7,969 nucleotides of DNA from Bacteroidales bacterium. GTDB lineage: Bacteria; Bacteroidota; Bacteroidia; Bacteroidales; WCHB1-69. Both the position numbers and the translations under genes were made by a program. The first letter of the stretch is position 1. The number at the start of each line of letters is the position of its first letter. The notes beneath the pieces are model-generated. The model saw only the letters and a program-made list of their open reading frames with translations, was not told where the DNA came from and did not search any database. The stretch is taken from contig DUOL01000212.1 in the NCBI GenBank assembly GCA_012838875.1, positions 1 to 7,969 of the forward strand, given 5' to 3'. Shown here piece after piece: positions 1-6,741 of this stretch.

Positions 1-70
1 AAAAAAGCGACTTTAGAAGCTCTTTTTGCCGCCTTGCGTCCCCACGGCTTGCGACCGCGGACTTGGAACC
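1..70. repeat. Left copy of GC-rich palindromic repeat, truncated by window start
   Basis: These 70 bases match 7900-7969 in the same orientation with three substitutions (positions 39, 52 and 54) and no gaps. Only the loop and second arm of the hairpin seen in the right copy are present, because the window begins inside the element. The stretch is clearly GC-rich against AT-rich surroundings. It lies downstream of the DUF5683 gene, outside any credible coding region. Two of the three substitutions (T39, C52) would pair better with the first arm of the right copy, and one (A54) would pair worse. Confidence 0.85.
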
Positions 71-165
71 GAAGACCGACCCCGAGCGTAGCGAGGGGGC
101 ACGCCCTAATTATAATTAAAATGATTATTATCCTCTATATTAGCAAATTAGGATAGCAATAATTC
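71..165. other. Flank of left repeat with short GC hairpin, then AT-rich spacer
   Basis: Bases 80-83 (CCCC) can pair with 95-98 (GGGG), and an inner GC/GC pair closes on a GTA loop, giving a small GC-rich hairpin just outside the 70-base repeat. It may be part of the same element, but the right copy is cut off before this region, so this cannot be tested here. From about 107 to 165 the sequence is AT-rich spacer after the DUF5683 stop codon. No gene is seen, and no clear terminator for the minus-strand operon beyond the repeat hairpins themselves. Confidence 0.4.
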
Positions 166-765
166 CTATTTTTTGAAATGAATAGCTAACGACACCCCTT
201 GCTGCAACGAGGGAGTGAGGGAATTGCTACCGATATAGGGACTCCAAGAGAGCGCCAAATCATCGGAAATATCGAAATAAAAAAGATGTGCATCGACAGC
301 GGCATCTATCACATTCAAAAAATAGATTATAGCACATGCCGCGATACTTATTTCCATATTTCTACGATAATAATTCTTTAACGCTAAGACGTTTTCATCG
401 GTATATATGGCATATTTCGGATTTAGCTTGTCGACCTCTTTATTTAAACGATACACGTACTCGTTCTGATACCGCTTTGTTTGCACTGAAAAATCATAGA
501 TTAAATAGGAAGTAATACCCAACCCGGCGTAAATAATAGGCACTTTCCACCACTTTTTATTGTAAATTTGCCCTGCTCCGGGTACTACCACCGACAAGGC
601 AATCGCCAACTTAGGATTATGCTTCTGTACTTTTGTACTTTTGGCAGGAGTAGCGGTAGTTTGCAAAGTCGGCTTATCGGATAATGCGCTGTCTATCCCT
701 TGAGAATAGCTTGAAAATATGAAAAATAGAAGAAAAATAAAAAAGAGAGCCGATTTACATTTCAT
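166..765 (-). CDS. DUF5683 family membrane protein
   Basis: This 199-residue protein begins with a lysine-containing N-terminus and a strongly hydrophobic stretch (residues 5-20) ending in SSYSQG, which looks like a signal peptide. A low-complexity Thr/Pro/Lys linker (about 30-50) follows. The core starts with a hydrophobic segment carrying PGAGQIYNKKWWK (62-74), then a second likely membrane segment (75-92) and a third (about 138-155) leading into DAAVDAHLFYFDIS. The GQIYN-x-x-WWK and VDAH motifs are the hallmarks of DUF5683, a family commonly found right after parAB in Bacteroidetes. Its biochemical role is unknown. It starts 8 bases after the parB stop, so it is almost certainly the last visible gene of the PUR-parA-parB operon. 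The spacing favours the ATG at 765. Confidence 0.85.
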   Translation of the reverse strand: MKCKSALFFIFLLFFIFSSYSQGIDSALSDKPTLQTTATPAKSTKVQKHNPKLAIALSVVVPGAGQIYNKKWWKVPIIYAGLGITSYLIYDFSVQTKRYQNEYVYRLNKEVDKLNPKYAIYTDENVLALKNYYRRNMEISIAACAIIYFLNVIDAAVDAHLFYFDISDDLALSWSPYIGSNSLTPSLQQGVSLAIHFKK

Positions 766-773
766 CTCTGTCT

Positions 774-1658
774 CTATTTAAGAATATTAATAATTCTCAC
801 AAGGTCTTCAGGGGAAGTAAAGGGGATAGAAATTTTTCCTTTTCCGGTACTTGTTTTGGAAATAGAGACTTTGGTTTTTAATTTTTTGGAGAATTCAACT
901 TGGAAATCGGTAACGGACGGGGATAGGGTTAGTTTCATTTTTCTTTTAACGACTCCCTGTTCGGCGTTATACTTCTTAACAAGACTTTCTGTTTGTCTTA
1001 CGGAAAGTCCATTTTTTATAATTTCGTTCAACAGTTTATTTTGGAGTTCGTCATCTTCAATTACGACCATTGCACGAGCATGTCCCATAGATATTTTATT
1101 ATCTCTTACGGCAATTTGAGATTGTAGGGAGAGTTTGAGAAGTCGCAAATAATTGGCTATTGTACTACGGTCTTTCCCTACTTTTTCGCTTAACTCCTCT
1201 TGGCTTAAATTACACTCTTCGATTAGACGTTGATACGAAATGGCTATTTCGATAGCATTCAAATCTTCACGTTGAATATTTTCAACTAAAGCCATTTGAA
1301 TTGTTTGGATATCGTCCGCTGTTCTGATATAAGCCGGCACTTCTTTTAATCCTGCAAGTTTTGCGGCTCTCAGGCGGCGTTCTCCGGCGATAAGTTGATA
1401 TTTTCCTTGTTCGATAGGACGAACGGTAACGGGCTGGATTAGTCCGTAAGATTTTATTGATTGTGCTAGCTCTTCCAATGTTTCTTGGTCGAAATCGCTA
1501 CGTGGTTGAAATGGGTTTACTTCAATCAAATCAATTCTAATATATCCGCTTACATCGGATTTCACACGGGCGGCAGAATGAGGTGAAATAACAGTATATT
1601 CGGCATCGCCGAGCAAGGCGCCGAGTCCTTTACCTAATGTACTTTTATTTTTTTCCAT
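774..1658 (-). CDS. parB: Chromosome-partitioning protein ParB
   Basis: ParB binds parS sites, loads and slides on DNA as a CTP-gated clamp, and stimulates the ParA ATPase to segregate the chromosome origin. The 294 residues show the full architecture. The N-terminal ParA-interaction box is LGKGLGALLG (8-17). The ParB/Srx CTP-binding domain runs from about 40 to 135, with NPFQPR (48-53), the GERR box in LIAGERRLRAAK (89-100) and ENIQREDLN (126-134). A helix-turn-helix follows (LSQEELSEKVGKDRSTIANYL, 151-171). A C-terminal part from about 240 is probably the dimerisation domain. The KGLGALLG box near the start supports the ATG at 1658, which lies 17 bases after the parA stop. Length and motifs indicate an intact chromosomal-type ParB. 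Confidence 0.97.
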   Translation of the reverse strand: MEKNKSTLGKGLGALLGDAEYTVISPHSAARVKSDVSGYIRIDLIEVNPFQPRSDFDQETLEELAQSIKSYGLIQPVTVRPIEQGKYQLIAGERRLRAAKLAGLKEVPAYIRTADDIQTIQMALVENIQREDLNAIEIAISYQRLIEECNLSQEELSEKVGKDRSTIANYLRLLKLSLQSQIAVRDNKISMGHARAMVVIEDDELQNKLLNEIIKNGLSVRQTESLVKKYNAEQGVVKRKMKLTLSPSVTDFQVEFSKKLKTKVSISKTSTGKGKISIPFTSPEDLVRIINILK

Positions 1659-1675
1659 ATCTACTAAATCGTGAA

Positions 1676-2449
1676 TTAAACAGAATATCCATTATTTTGA
1701 AGTATTTCACGAGCTAAATTAAGATGATTCATCGTTCCTCGAGATTGCACATCGTAAAGAACAATCGGTTCCCCGTGGCTAGGGGCTTCGCTTAACTTAA
1801 TATTTCGTGATATAATCGTATCAAAAACAATATTCCTACAATGTTGTCTGACATCTTCGACAACGGCATTCGCCAATTTCAACCGTGAATCATACATTGT
1901 CAGTAAAATTCCCTCAATCGTTAAATCGGCGTTCATACTTGACTGTATAAGTCGCACGGTATTGAGTAATTTTCCCAGACCTTCGAGAGCGAAATACTCG
2001 CACTGCACGGGAATAATAACGGAGTCGGCAGCTACCAACGAGTTCAGTGTTATTAACCCCAGAGAGGGAGCGCAATCAATTATGATAAACTCGTACAAAT
2101 GTTTGAGCGGGTGAATAGCTTCTCTCAGTTTAAATTCACGCCGTTCTACGGAAATCATTTCGATTTCCGCACCCACCAAATCGATTTTGGCAGGTAATAG
2201 GTCTAAATTAGGCGTATTTGTATTTAAAATTGCTTTCGTAGCCTCACAATTACCAATCATACAGTCGTAGATACTATACTGTATATCATTTTGGTCAACT
2301 CCCACACCTGATGTTGCATTTGCTTGTGGATCCGCATCTATCAACAAGGTTTTATGTTCTAAAACGGCTAAAGATGCCGCTAGATTAACAGATGTGGTCG
2401 TTTTCCCTACTCCTCCTTTTTGGTTAACAACCGCAATAATTTTTCCCAT
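1676..2449 (-). CDS. parA: Chromosome-partitioning ATPase ParA (Soj type)
   Basis: ParA is a deviant Walker ATPase that dimerises with ATP on nucleoid DNA and moves ParB-parS complexes. The 257 residues include the deviant Walker A motif KGGVGKTTT (11-19, signature Lys11 and phosphate-binding Lys16), Walker A' DADPQAN (38-44) and Walker B FIIIDCAPS (121-129, Asp125). A basic region DSRLKLANAVVEDVR (187-201) matches the DNA-binding segment of Soj proteins, and RNIKLSEAPSHGEPI (215-229) is the conserved C-terminal signature. There is no N-terminal DNA-binding extension, so this is the short chromosomal type rather than a plasmid type Ia ParA. Its ATG shares one base with the stop of the upstream PUR-family gene (TAATG), which suggests translational coupling, and parB follows 17 bases on. 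Confidence 0.97.
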   Translation of the reverse strand: MGKIIAVVNQKGGVGKTTTSVNLAASLAVLEHKTLLIDADPQANATSGVGVDQNDIQYSIYDCMIGNCEATKAILNTNTPNLDLLPAKIDLVGAEIEMISVERREFKLREAIHPLKHLYEFIIIDCAPSLGLITLNSLVAADSVIIPVQCEYFALEGLGKLLNTVRLIQSSMNADLTIEGILLTMYDSRLKLANAVVEDVRQHCRNIVFDTIISRNIKLSEAPSHGEPIVLYDVQSRGTMNHLNLAREILQNNGYSV

Positions 2450-2775
2450 TATGAGTTCAAATCTTCAAAATCCAAATCACTTTTATCTTTATCGCCTTCT
2501 TGTTCAAAAAGATAATCTTCAGGGATTTTCCCTGTTTCTATAAATTCCAAGACCCCATGCAGTGCATTTCTAAACTTATCAAAATCTTCTTTATATAAGA
2601 ATAATTTATGTTTTTCATAAAAGAAAGTTCCATTATCAGCATTAAATTTTCTTTTGCTTTCAGTGATTGTTAGATACTTCTCATCACTTTTCGTGGTCTT
2701 AACATCAAAAAAGTATGTACGTTTTCCCGCTCTTACAGCTCTTGACAAAACTTCATTTTTTTCTAAATTTTCCAT
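2449..2775 (-). CDS. DUF3276 PUR-family DNA/RNA-binding protein
   Basis: I call a 108-residue protein beginning MENLEKNEVL. GKRTYFFDVK (17-26), KYLTITESKRKF (33-44) and HKLFLYKEDFDKF (56-68) give the alternating strand pattern of a PUR repeat, as in DUF3276 and the Borrelia Pur-alpha homologue. These are small dimeric single-strand nucleic-acid-binding proteins. The C-terminal tail (91-108) is rich in Asp and Glu. The reading frame is open upstream to an ATG at 2838, but those extra 21 residues are hydrophobic and unlike the family. A TACTTTTG promoter box (2818-2825) also lies inside them, so a transcript starting near 2811 would exclude the longer form. The stop codon overlaps the parA start by one base. 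A role in parAB expression or origin biology is only an inference from position. Confidence 0.88.
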   Translation of the reverse strand: MENLEKNEVLSRAVRAGKRTYFFDVKTTKSDEKYLTITESKRKFNADNGTFFYEKHKLFLYKEDFDKFRNALHGVLEFIETGKIPEDYLFEQEGDKDKSDLDFEDLNS

Positions 2776-2817
2776 CAATACAACTTTTACTTTACAATTT
2801 ATATTTATTTTAACTTG

Positions 2818-2825
2818 CAAAAGTA
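2818..2825 (-). promoter_or_regulatory. Bacteroidetes-type -7 box for PUR-parA-parB operon
   Basis: On the minus strand this reads TACTTTTG, an exact match to the Bacteroidetes -7 consensus TAnnTTTG. It lies 42 bases upstream of the chosen ATG at 2775, giving a predicted leader of about 35 bases. No TTG at the usual -33 spacing was found, so the call rests on the -7 box, the AT-rich context and the position ahead of an operon. Confidence 0.55.
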
Positions 2826-2838
2826 TAAAAAAAATCAA

Positions 2839-2964
2839 TTGTTTAGGCTATCTTGCCATATTTTTATCCAATAATTTTAATTCTTAACAAGTATTAACGG
2901 ATTATGGTTGGGGGGGTACTTTTTTAAGTCGAGATTAAAACCTCTTCACAACTTACCCCATAAA
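2839..2964. other. Spacer between kamA-like gene terminator and PUR operon promoter
   Basis: The stretch is non-coding and mostly AT-rich, with one run of seven G at 2910-2916 (seven C on the transcribed minus strand). No small ORF with a convincing composition was seen. No -33 element could be placed confidently for the downstream promoter. Confidence 0.4.
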
Positions 2965-2983
2965 ACCTCTCTTACGAGAGTTA
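2965..2983 (-). terminator. Probable intrinsic terminator of the kamA-like gene
   Basis: On the minus strand, starting about 20 bases after the stop codon, the RNA reads CUCUC-GUAA-GAGAG. This is a perfect 5-bp stem (2976-2980 with 2967-2971) closed by a GNRA tetraloop. It can be extended by AA/UU across one bulged G and is followed by GUUUUAU. The U tract is short but the position is right for ending the monocistronic transcript. It would separate this gene from the PUR-parAB operon. Confidence 0.55.
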
Positions 2984-2996
2984 TACTATCATTGCC

Positions 2997-4319
2997 TTAC
3001 TCGAATAATATTTTATTCGCTTTTGATCTTTCTTTTCCTTTCTCAAAAAAGAATTTCTCCTCTCCAAATGCTGGCTCTAACTGGTCAAACCAAGTTGCTT
3101 TCGGATTATATTTTGCAAAAAATGGAATATTTACCCATTTTGCATTTCTGCCTTGTAAAAATCGCAGCACATATACTTTCTCTCCTTTTACTTCTTGCAC
3201 ACCGAGTACCTGAATTTTACCAGGTTCGCAGCTCATACTTGGACCTCTTACAGTTCTACAAAGACCGCTTACTTGCCTGTATGCTCTTCGGAAGATATTC
3301 CAACACTTATCCAAAGGAAGCTCGAAATACCGCTTCGCCCCAGTATCGCGTGCTACAAACATATAATAAGGAATACATCCTAAATCCACTTGTCTTCGCC
3401 ACAATTCAGCCCATATTTCGGGTTTATCATTAATATTTTTTAATACGGGAGACTGCGTCCGAATTTGAGCTCCAGTGGCTTTTATTTTTTTAATCGCCTC
3501 TTTAACTGCATCGGTTTTCAATTCCACTGGATGACTAAAATGAGCTTGAATAGCTAAATTTTTACCTTCTTTAACGATTTTCTCAAACAGAGCAAGTAAT
3601 TCATCGCAATCTTTATCTTTTGTAAAGCGATATGGCCAATAACTCAAAACCTTGGTTCCAATTCGAATAGTATGGATATTTCTAAATTCAGGCTGTAAAA
3701 GCACATTAATATAAGATGCAAGTACTCCCGCACTCATCGTCATTGGATCGCCTCCTGTAAAAAGAACATCTGTAACTTTATCATTCTTTAATAAATATTG
3801 AGCAAGCAAGTCTACTTCTTTCATGGCGAATTTTAAATTTAACATTCCGCTAAATTGTGGCCATCGAAAACAAAACGAGCAAAAAGCATGACATGTTTGC
3901 CCCTGACTTGGGAAAAATAATACCGTCTCAGCATATTTATGTTGAACACCTTTAAGTTTAATATTGTCCACTTCCGGTATGTTATGTTCCTGTCCGGCAG
4001 GATTGGGATTTAATCCCATTCGGATTTCACGTATCTTCTTATCCAAAATCTCCTGATCTGCACCTTTGTCCAACAATTTCTTCACTACATTATAATCTCT
4101 TCTTTCAAGCATTCCCTTTCTTGGAAAAGTAAGTGTAAATATCGGATCATTATCTATGTGTGTCCAATCAATAAGTTCATTTATAACATAATTATTCGTC
4201 TTGAAAGGAAGTACACGCCCAACAACTTCAATAGCTTCAATCATTTCATCAGAAAGGGCGGCGATTTGTGGAATCGTTTTGTAATTATGCAATGTGTAAG
4301 TTTTAAATGGATTTGTCAT
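2997..4319 (-). CDS. KamA-family radical SAM aminomutase, divergent substrate site
   Basis: A 440-residue protein of the lysine 2,3-aminomutase family, which uses a [4Fe-4S] cluster, S-adenosylmethionine and PLP to move an amino group. The cluster motif is CHAFCSFC (Cys143, Cys147, Cys150), and the SAM-binding TGGDP is at 188-192. Other family blocks are HFSHPVEL (260-267), QSPVLKNIND (289-298) and a C-terminal SG...EPGKIQVLG. By hand alignment to clostridial KamA, Arg152 matches the carboxylate-binding Arg134 and Lys368 matches the PLP lysine. The two aspartates that bind the lysine side chain appear to be replaced by Arg324 (or neighbouring Asp325) and Ser361, and the PGGGGK loop is reduced to EPGK. 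The substrate is therefore uncertain. The frame is open to an ATG at 4469, but those 50 residues are untypical; MTNPFKTYTL at 4319 is preferred. No lysine-fermentation genes adjoin it. Confidence 0.85.
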   Translation of the reverse strand: MTNPFKTYTLHNYKTIPQIAALSDEMIEAIEVVGRVLPFKTNNYVINELIDWTHIDNDPIFTLTFPRKGMLERRDYNVVKKLLDKGADQEILDKKIREIRMGLNPNPAGQEHNIPEVDNIKLKGVQHKYAETVLFFPSQGQTCHAFCSFCFRWPQFSGMLNLKFAMKEVDLLAQYLLKNDKVTDVLFTGGDPMTMSAGVLASYINVLLQPEFRNIHTIRIGTKVLSYWPYRFTKDKDCDELLALFEKIVKEGKNLAIQAHFSHPVELKTDAVKEAIKKIKATGAQIRTQSPVLKNINDKPEIWAELWRRQVDLGCIPYYMFVARDTGAKRYFELPLDKCWNIFRRAYRQVSGLCRTVRGPSMSCEPGKIQVLGVQEVKGEKVYVLRFLQGRNAKWVNIPFFAKYNPKATWFDQLEPAFGEEKFFFEKGKERSKANKILFE

Positions 4320-4528
4320 AATTGTTATTTTAAAAGTATTAAAATTAGAATAAAATTGCTCTATTAATAAAAATATCTGACTTCTACTTCTCAGTATAGT
4401 ACAAAATAATTTAGTTTTATTGCCTCCGAATAAAAAAAATATAATAATTGGGGAAGAATAATTTGTCAATCTACCCAGTTATATTTTCCGTAGTTTTGAC
4501 TCGAAAAAAATAATAAAACTACAGCGTT

Positions 4529-4562
4529 CAAAAATACATATTTTTTTTTCTATATTGCCCAA
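4529..4562 (-). promoter_or_regulatory. Candidate promoter for the kamA-like gene
   Basis: On the minus strand 4529-4536 reads TATTTTTG, matching TAnnTTTG, with a TTG (4560-4562) 23 bases upstream, at the long end of the usual spacing. The predicted leader would be about 200 bases, which is long, and in such AT-rich DNA a chance match is likely. Weaker near-matches occur nearer the gene, at 4402-4409 and 4331-4338. Confidence 0.25.
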
Positions 4563-4660
4563 TAAAAAGTAAAAAAAAATCATATTTAATCCTATAATAC
4601 TGATTATCAACAGCAATAGAATTAAAAAAATGATAAAATCAAATAGTATTCCCTAAGAAA

Positions 4661-4683
4661 AGGATTTTAATTATTAAAATTCT
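4661..4683 (-). terminator. AT-rich palindrome, possible terminator of the panC operon
   Basis: Bases 4664-4680 form a perfect inverted repeat of eight (ATTTTAAT, one-base centre, ATTAAAAT). It extends to 23 bases with a single G-T mismatch. On the minus strand it is followed by CTTTTC. It lies about 100 bases after the kinase stop codon. The stem is weak because it is nearly all A-T, so it may instead be a protein-binding site or chance. Confidence 0.3.
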
Positions 4684-4779
4684 AATTTTCGTTTCTCCAA
4701 TCTTTTTCAGTTATTTCAAGAAATTGAACGAACCTCTATAATGGCATAAACAGTATTTGCCCCTCTTTACAAACCAAAA

Positions 4780-5658
4780 TCAAAAATAACGATTTAGAAT
4801 AGACAACACGGAAGAGCGGTAGCTGCTGCCGAAGATGTTTAGGTGTACTAACAGATAGTATAATTGATAAATTTGAATTAGTTCGTTATGAAATTCCGTC
4901 TTTGGAAAATGTTGATAATAGGTTTCGTAAAACTCGCTTCGGAAGCCTCCAAAGAGCTGGGTCATCGCAATGTCGACTAACGAATGTCCGTAATAGACCG
5001 CAGGGTCAATGAGATATGGGGTGCCGTCCGTGGCTATGACGAAGTTTCCTCCCCATAAATCACCGTGCAGTAAGGAAGGTTTTACATCCTTCGCTAATCT
5101 TTTCATTAAATCGACCATACTCTCTTTTTCCGGTATGTCTCTGACCGTTAATAAATTATTCTTTACAGCTAACCTACACTGCGGCATAATTCGTTGTTGG
5201 GCATAAAATTCGCTCCATTGTTCGGTGAAGTGATTGCTTTGGGGCAATAGACCGATAAAATTATCTTCTGAAAAACCGAAATTAGTCGCCGTGTGTTGAT
5301 GTAATTTCGCTAATTTTCCGGCTAAGGAACGATAATCATCAGGGGAAGGACTTTTTTTCTCCACCCAATCCATTAAGAGAAAAGCGTTCGTTTCAAAATT
5401 ATCGCATAACCAAACATGAGGAACGGAGATTGTTTTTGTTGCTTCCATAGTCTCCAGACCTCGCTTTTCGGCAAACGTCATCTTTTGAGCATTTGCCCCA
5501 CGATTAATTTTCAAAAAATAGGCTTTGGTTTTCGTAGTGAGGCGATAAGCATCAGCAATATCGCCTCCCGAAACAGAGTCTATCCGAATAATTTCAGTCT
5601 CTAATTGTTGAGAAATATAGACAAAAAGTTCTCTATTTTTTCTTTCCTTGATTAGCAA
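4780..5658 (-). CDS. Fructosamine kinase family protein
   Basis: FN3K-family kinases phosphorylate ketosamines (fructosamine, ribulosamine) on glycated amines so that the adduct falls off; bacterial members usually prefer ribulosamines or erythrulosamines. The 292-residue length is typical. The Gly-rich loop is SGGDIADAYRL (30-40), with ATP-site Lys50 in AYFLK. The family motif DNFIGLLPQSN spans 132-142. The catalytic LLHGDLWGGN is at 197-205 (Asp200) and the metal-binding LIDPAVYYGH at 216-225 (Asp218). The gene overlaps the end of gpmA by 26 bases. Its only reasonable start is a TTG at 5658: in-frame codons just upstream run to a TAA, and the first internal Met is residue 60, beyond the nucleotide loop. 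Translational coupling to gpmA is likely. The N-terminus aligns well by eye with E. coli YniA. Confidence 0.92.
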   Translation of the reverse strand: MLIKERKNRELFVYISQQLETEIIRIDSVSGGDIADAYRLTTKTKAYFLKINRGANAQKMTFAEKRGLETMEATKTISVPHVWLCDNFETNAFLLMDWVEKKSPSPDDYRSLAGKLAKLHQHTATNFGFSEDNFIGLLPQSNHFTEQWSEFYAQQRIMPQCRLAVKNNLLTVRDIPEKESMVDLMKRLAKDVKPSLLHGDLWGGNFVIATDGTPYLIDPAVYYGHSLVDIAMTQLFGGFRSEFYETYYQHFPKTEFHNELIQIYQLYYLLVHLNIFGSSYRSSVLSILNRYF

Positions 5659-6382
5659 CTTCTTCCATTAATTTTTTCAGGGTTTCTTCGTCTGCTAAGA
5701 AGTAGTCTTTAACTAATTTCATATTTTCGTCAAACTCAAAAACGTATGGAATTCCTGTCGGCAAGTTCAACGAAATAATATCTTCGTCTGAAATATTTTT
5801 AAGATACTTAACGATTCCGCGTAGACTATTCCCATGTGCGGCAACAATCACCTCTTTATGTTCTTTAAGTTTCTCTGAAATGTCTGATTTCCAGAACGGC
5901 ACGATACGTGCTACCGTATCTATCAACGCTTCGGTACCGGGAGCGGAGCCCTCTTCCGTCAGATTTGCGTAACGAATACTGTTTTTTGGGTGTCTTTCAT
6001 CCTTATCATCTAATGCCGGCGGACGAACATCGTAACTTCTTCTCCAAATGAGCACCTGTTTTTCACCATATTTTTCAACCATTTCGGTCTTATTCAACCC
6101 TTGCAAAATTCCGTAGTGCTTTTCATTTAATCTCCACGTTTTTTCTACGGGAATCCACAATAAATCCATCTCTTCAAGAATGATATTTAAAGTTTTGATA
6201 GCTCTTTTCAAAAAGGAAGTGTAGGCAAATCTAAAATTAAAGCCTGCTTCTTTTAATTTTTTCCCTGCTTCTAAAGCCTCTTTAAAACCTCTTTCCGACA
6301 AATCCACATCGGTCCAACCGGTAAATCTGTTCTCTTTGTTCCACGTACTTTCACCGTGACGAATTAAAACTAATTTAAACAT
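5633..6382 (-). CDS. gpmA: 2,3-bisphosphoglycerate-dependent phosphoglycerate mutase
   Basis: This enzyme interconverts 3- and 2-phosphoglycerate in glycolysis and gluconeogenesis through a phosphohistidine. The 249 residues begin MFKLVLIRHGESTWNKENRF, with phospho-acceptor His9 in the RHG motif and TGWTDVDLSERG (21-32) next. Arg60, Glu87 (in RLNEKHYG) and the second catalytic histidine His183 (AAHGNSLRG) are all present. ERHPKNSIRYANL (129-141) corresponds to the substrate-lid region of the long bacterial dPGM type, so this is GpmA rather than a shorter generic histidine phosphatase. It starts 6 bases after the panD stop, and its 3' end overlaps the kinase gene, placing it third in the panC operon. 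The lysine-rich tail (KKK) is unremarkable. Confidence 0.97.
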   Translation of the reverse strand: MFKLVLIRHGESTWNKENRFTGWTDVDLSERGFKEALEAGKKLKEAGFNFRFAYTSFLKRAIKTLNIILEEMDLLWIPVEKTWRLNEKHYGILQGLNKTEMVEKYGEKQVLIWRRSYDVRPPALDDKDERHPKNSIRYANLTEEGSAPGTEALIDTVARIVPFWKSDISEKLKEHKEVIVAAHGNSLRGIVKYLKNISDEDIISLNLPTGIPYVFEFDENMKLVKDYFLADEETLKKLMEEVANQGKKK

Positions 6383-6388
6383 AACTTT

Positions 6389-6736
6389 TTATTTTAATTG
6401 ATTATTACTATTCGGATAAATAATGGTAGGTTTGAACTTTTTGGCTGCCTCGAACTCCATCGAAGCATAGGAGATAACTACAATGACATCTCCTACTTGT
6501 GCTTTTCGAGCGGCAGGTCCATTCAAACAAATCACGCCTGAATCTTTAGCCCCTTTAATAACATAAGTTTCCAATCGCTCGCCGTTATTCATATTTAATA
6601 CTTGCACTTTCTCATTTTCAATTAAGTTGGCAGCCTGCATTAGGGTTTCATCAATCGTAATACTACCGACATAATGAAGATTTACTTCAGTAATAACTAC
6701 TTGATGAATTTTTGATTTTAGTATTTCTATATGCAT
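6389..6736 (-). CDS. panD: Aspartate 1-decarboxylase (pyruvoyl enzyme) proenzyme
   Basis: PanD decarboxylates L-aspartate to beta-alanine, the amine half of pantothenate. The 115-residue proenzyme cleaves itself to make its pyruvoyl cofactor. The cleavage pair Gly24-Ser25 is present in YVGSITID (22-29), at the same numbering as in E. coli. The other active-site residues also fall on E. coli numbering: Lys9, His11, Arg54, Thr57, Tyr58 and Asn72 (in LNGPAARKAQVGD). The gene lies 5 bases after the panC stop and 6 before gpmA, so substrate supply and ligation are co-expressed. No sign of a separate PanM-type maturation factor is seen in this window. Confidence 0.97.
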   Translation of the reverse strand: MHIEILKSKIHQVVITEVNLHYVGSITIDETLMQAANLIENEKVQVLNMNNGERLETYVIKGAKDSGVICLNGPAARKAQVGDVIVVISYASMEFEAAKKFKPTIIYPNSNNQLK

Positions 6737-6741
6737 AACCT

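Larger units (their letters stand above)
4320..4779. other. 460-base AT-rich intergenic region
   Basis: This spacer separates the end of the pantothenate operon from the start of the KamA-like gene, both read leftward. It is very AT-rich with long A and T runs (for example around 4540-4550 and 4570-4580). It holds one possible -7 box and one AT-rich palindrome, listed separately. The KamA frame stays open as far as 4469 without family similarity. I see no small gene, tRNA or riboswitch-like structure. Confidence 0.6.

Noticed and set aside
856..1119. Plus-strand open frame within parB
   Set aside because: Antisense shadow of a strongly supported ParB coding region; no domain is recognisable.
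2910..2916. Run of seven G that could be a phase-variable tract
   Set aside because: It is not inside a gene and not placed between a promoter's -33 and -7 elements, so no switching role can be supported.
2908..3433. Two overlapping plus-strand open frames across the end of the KamA-like gene
   Set aside because: They are antisense to conserved radical SAM enzyme sequence and lack any recognisable motif.
6337..6352. TGTTCCACGT, identical to the first ten bases of the common parS site
   Set aside because: The remaining six bases do not match at all, and the sequence lies in gpmA codons for the conserved STWN motif, which fixes much of it. No full parS palindrome was found in the window by eye.
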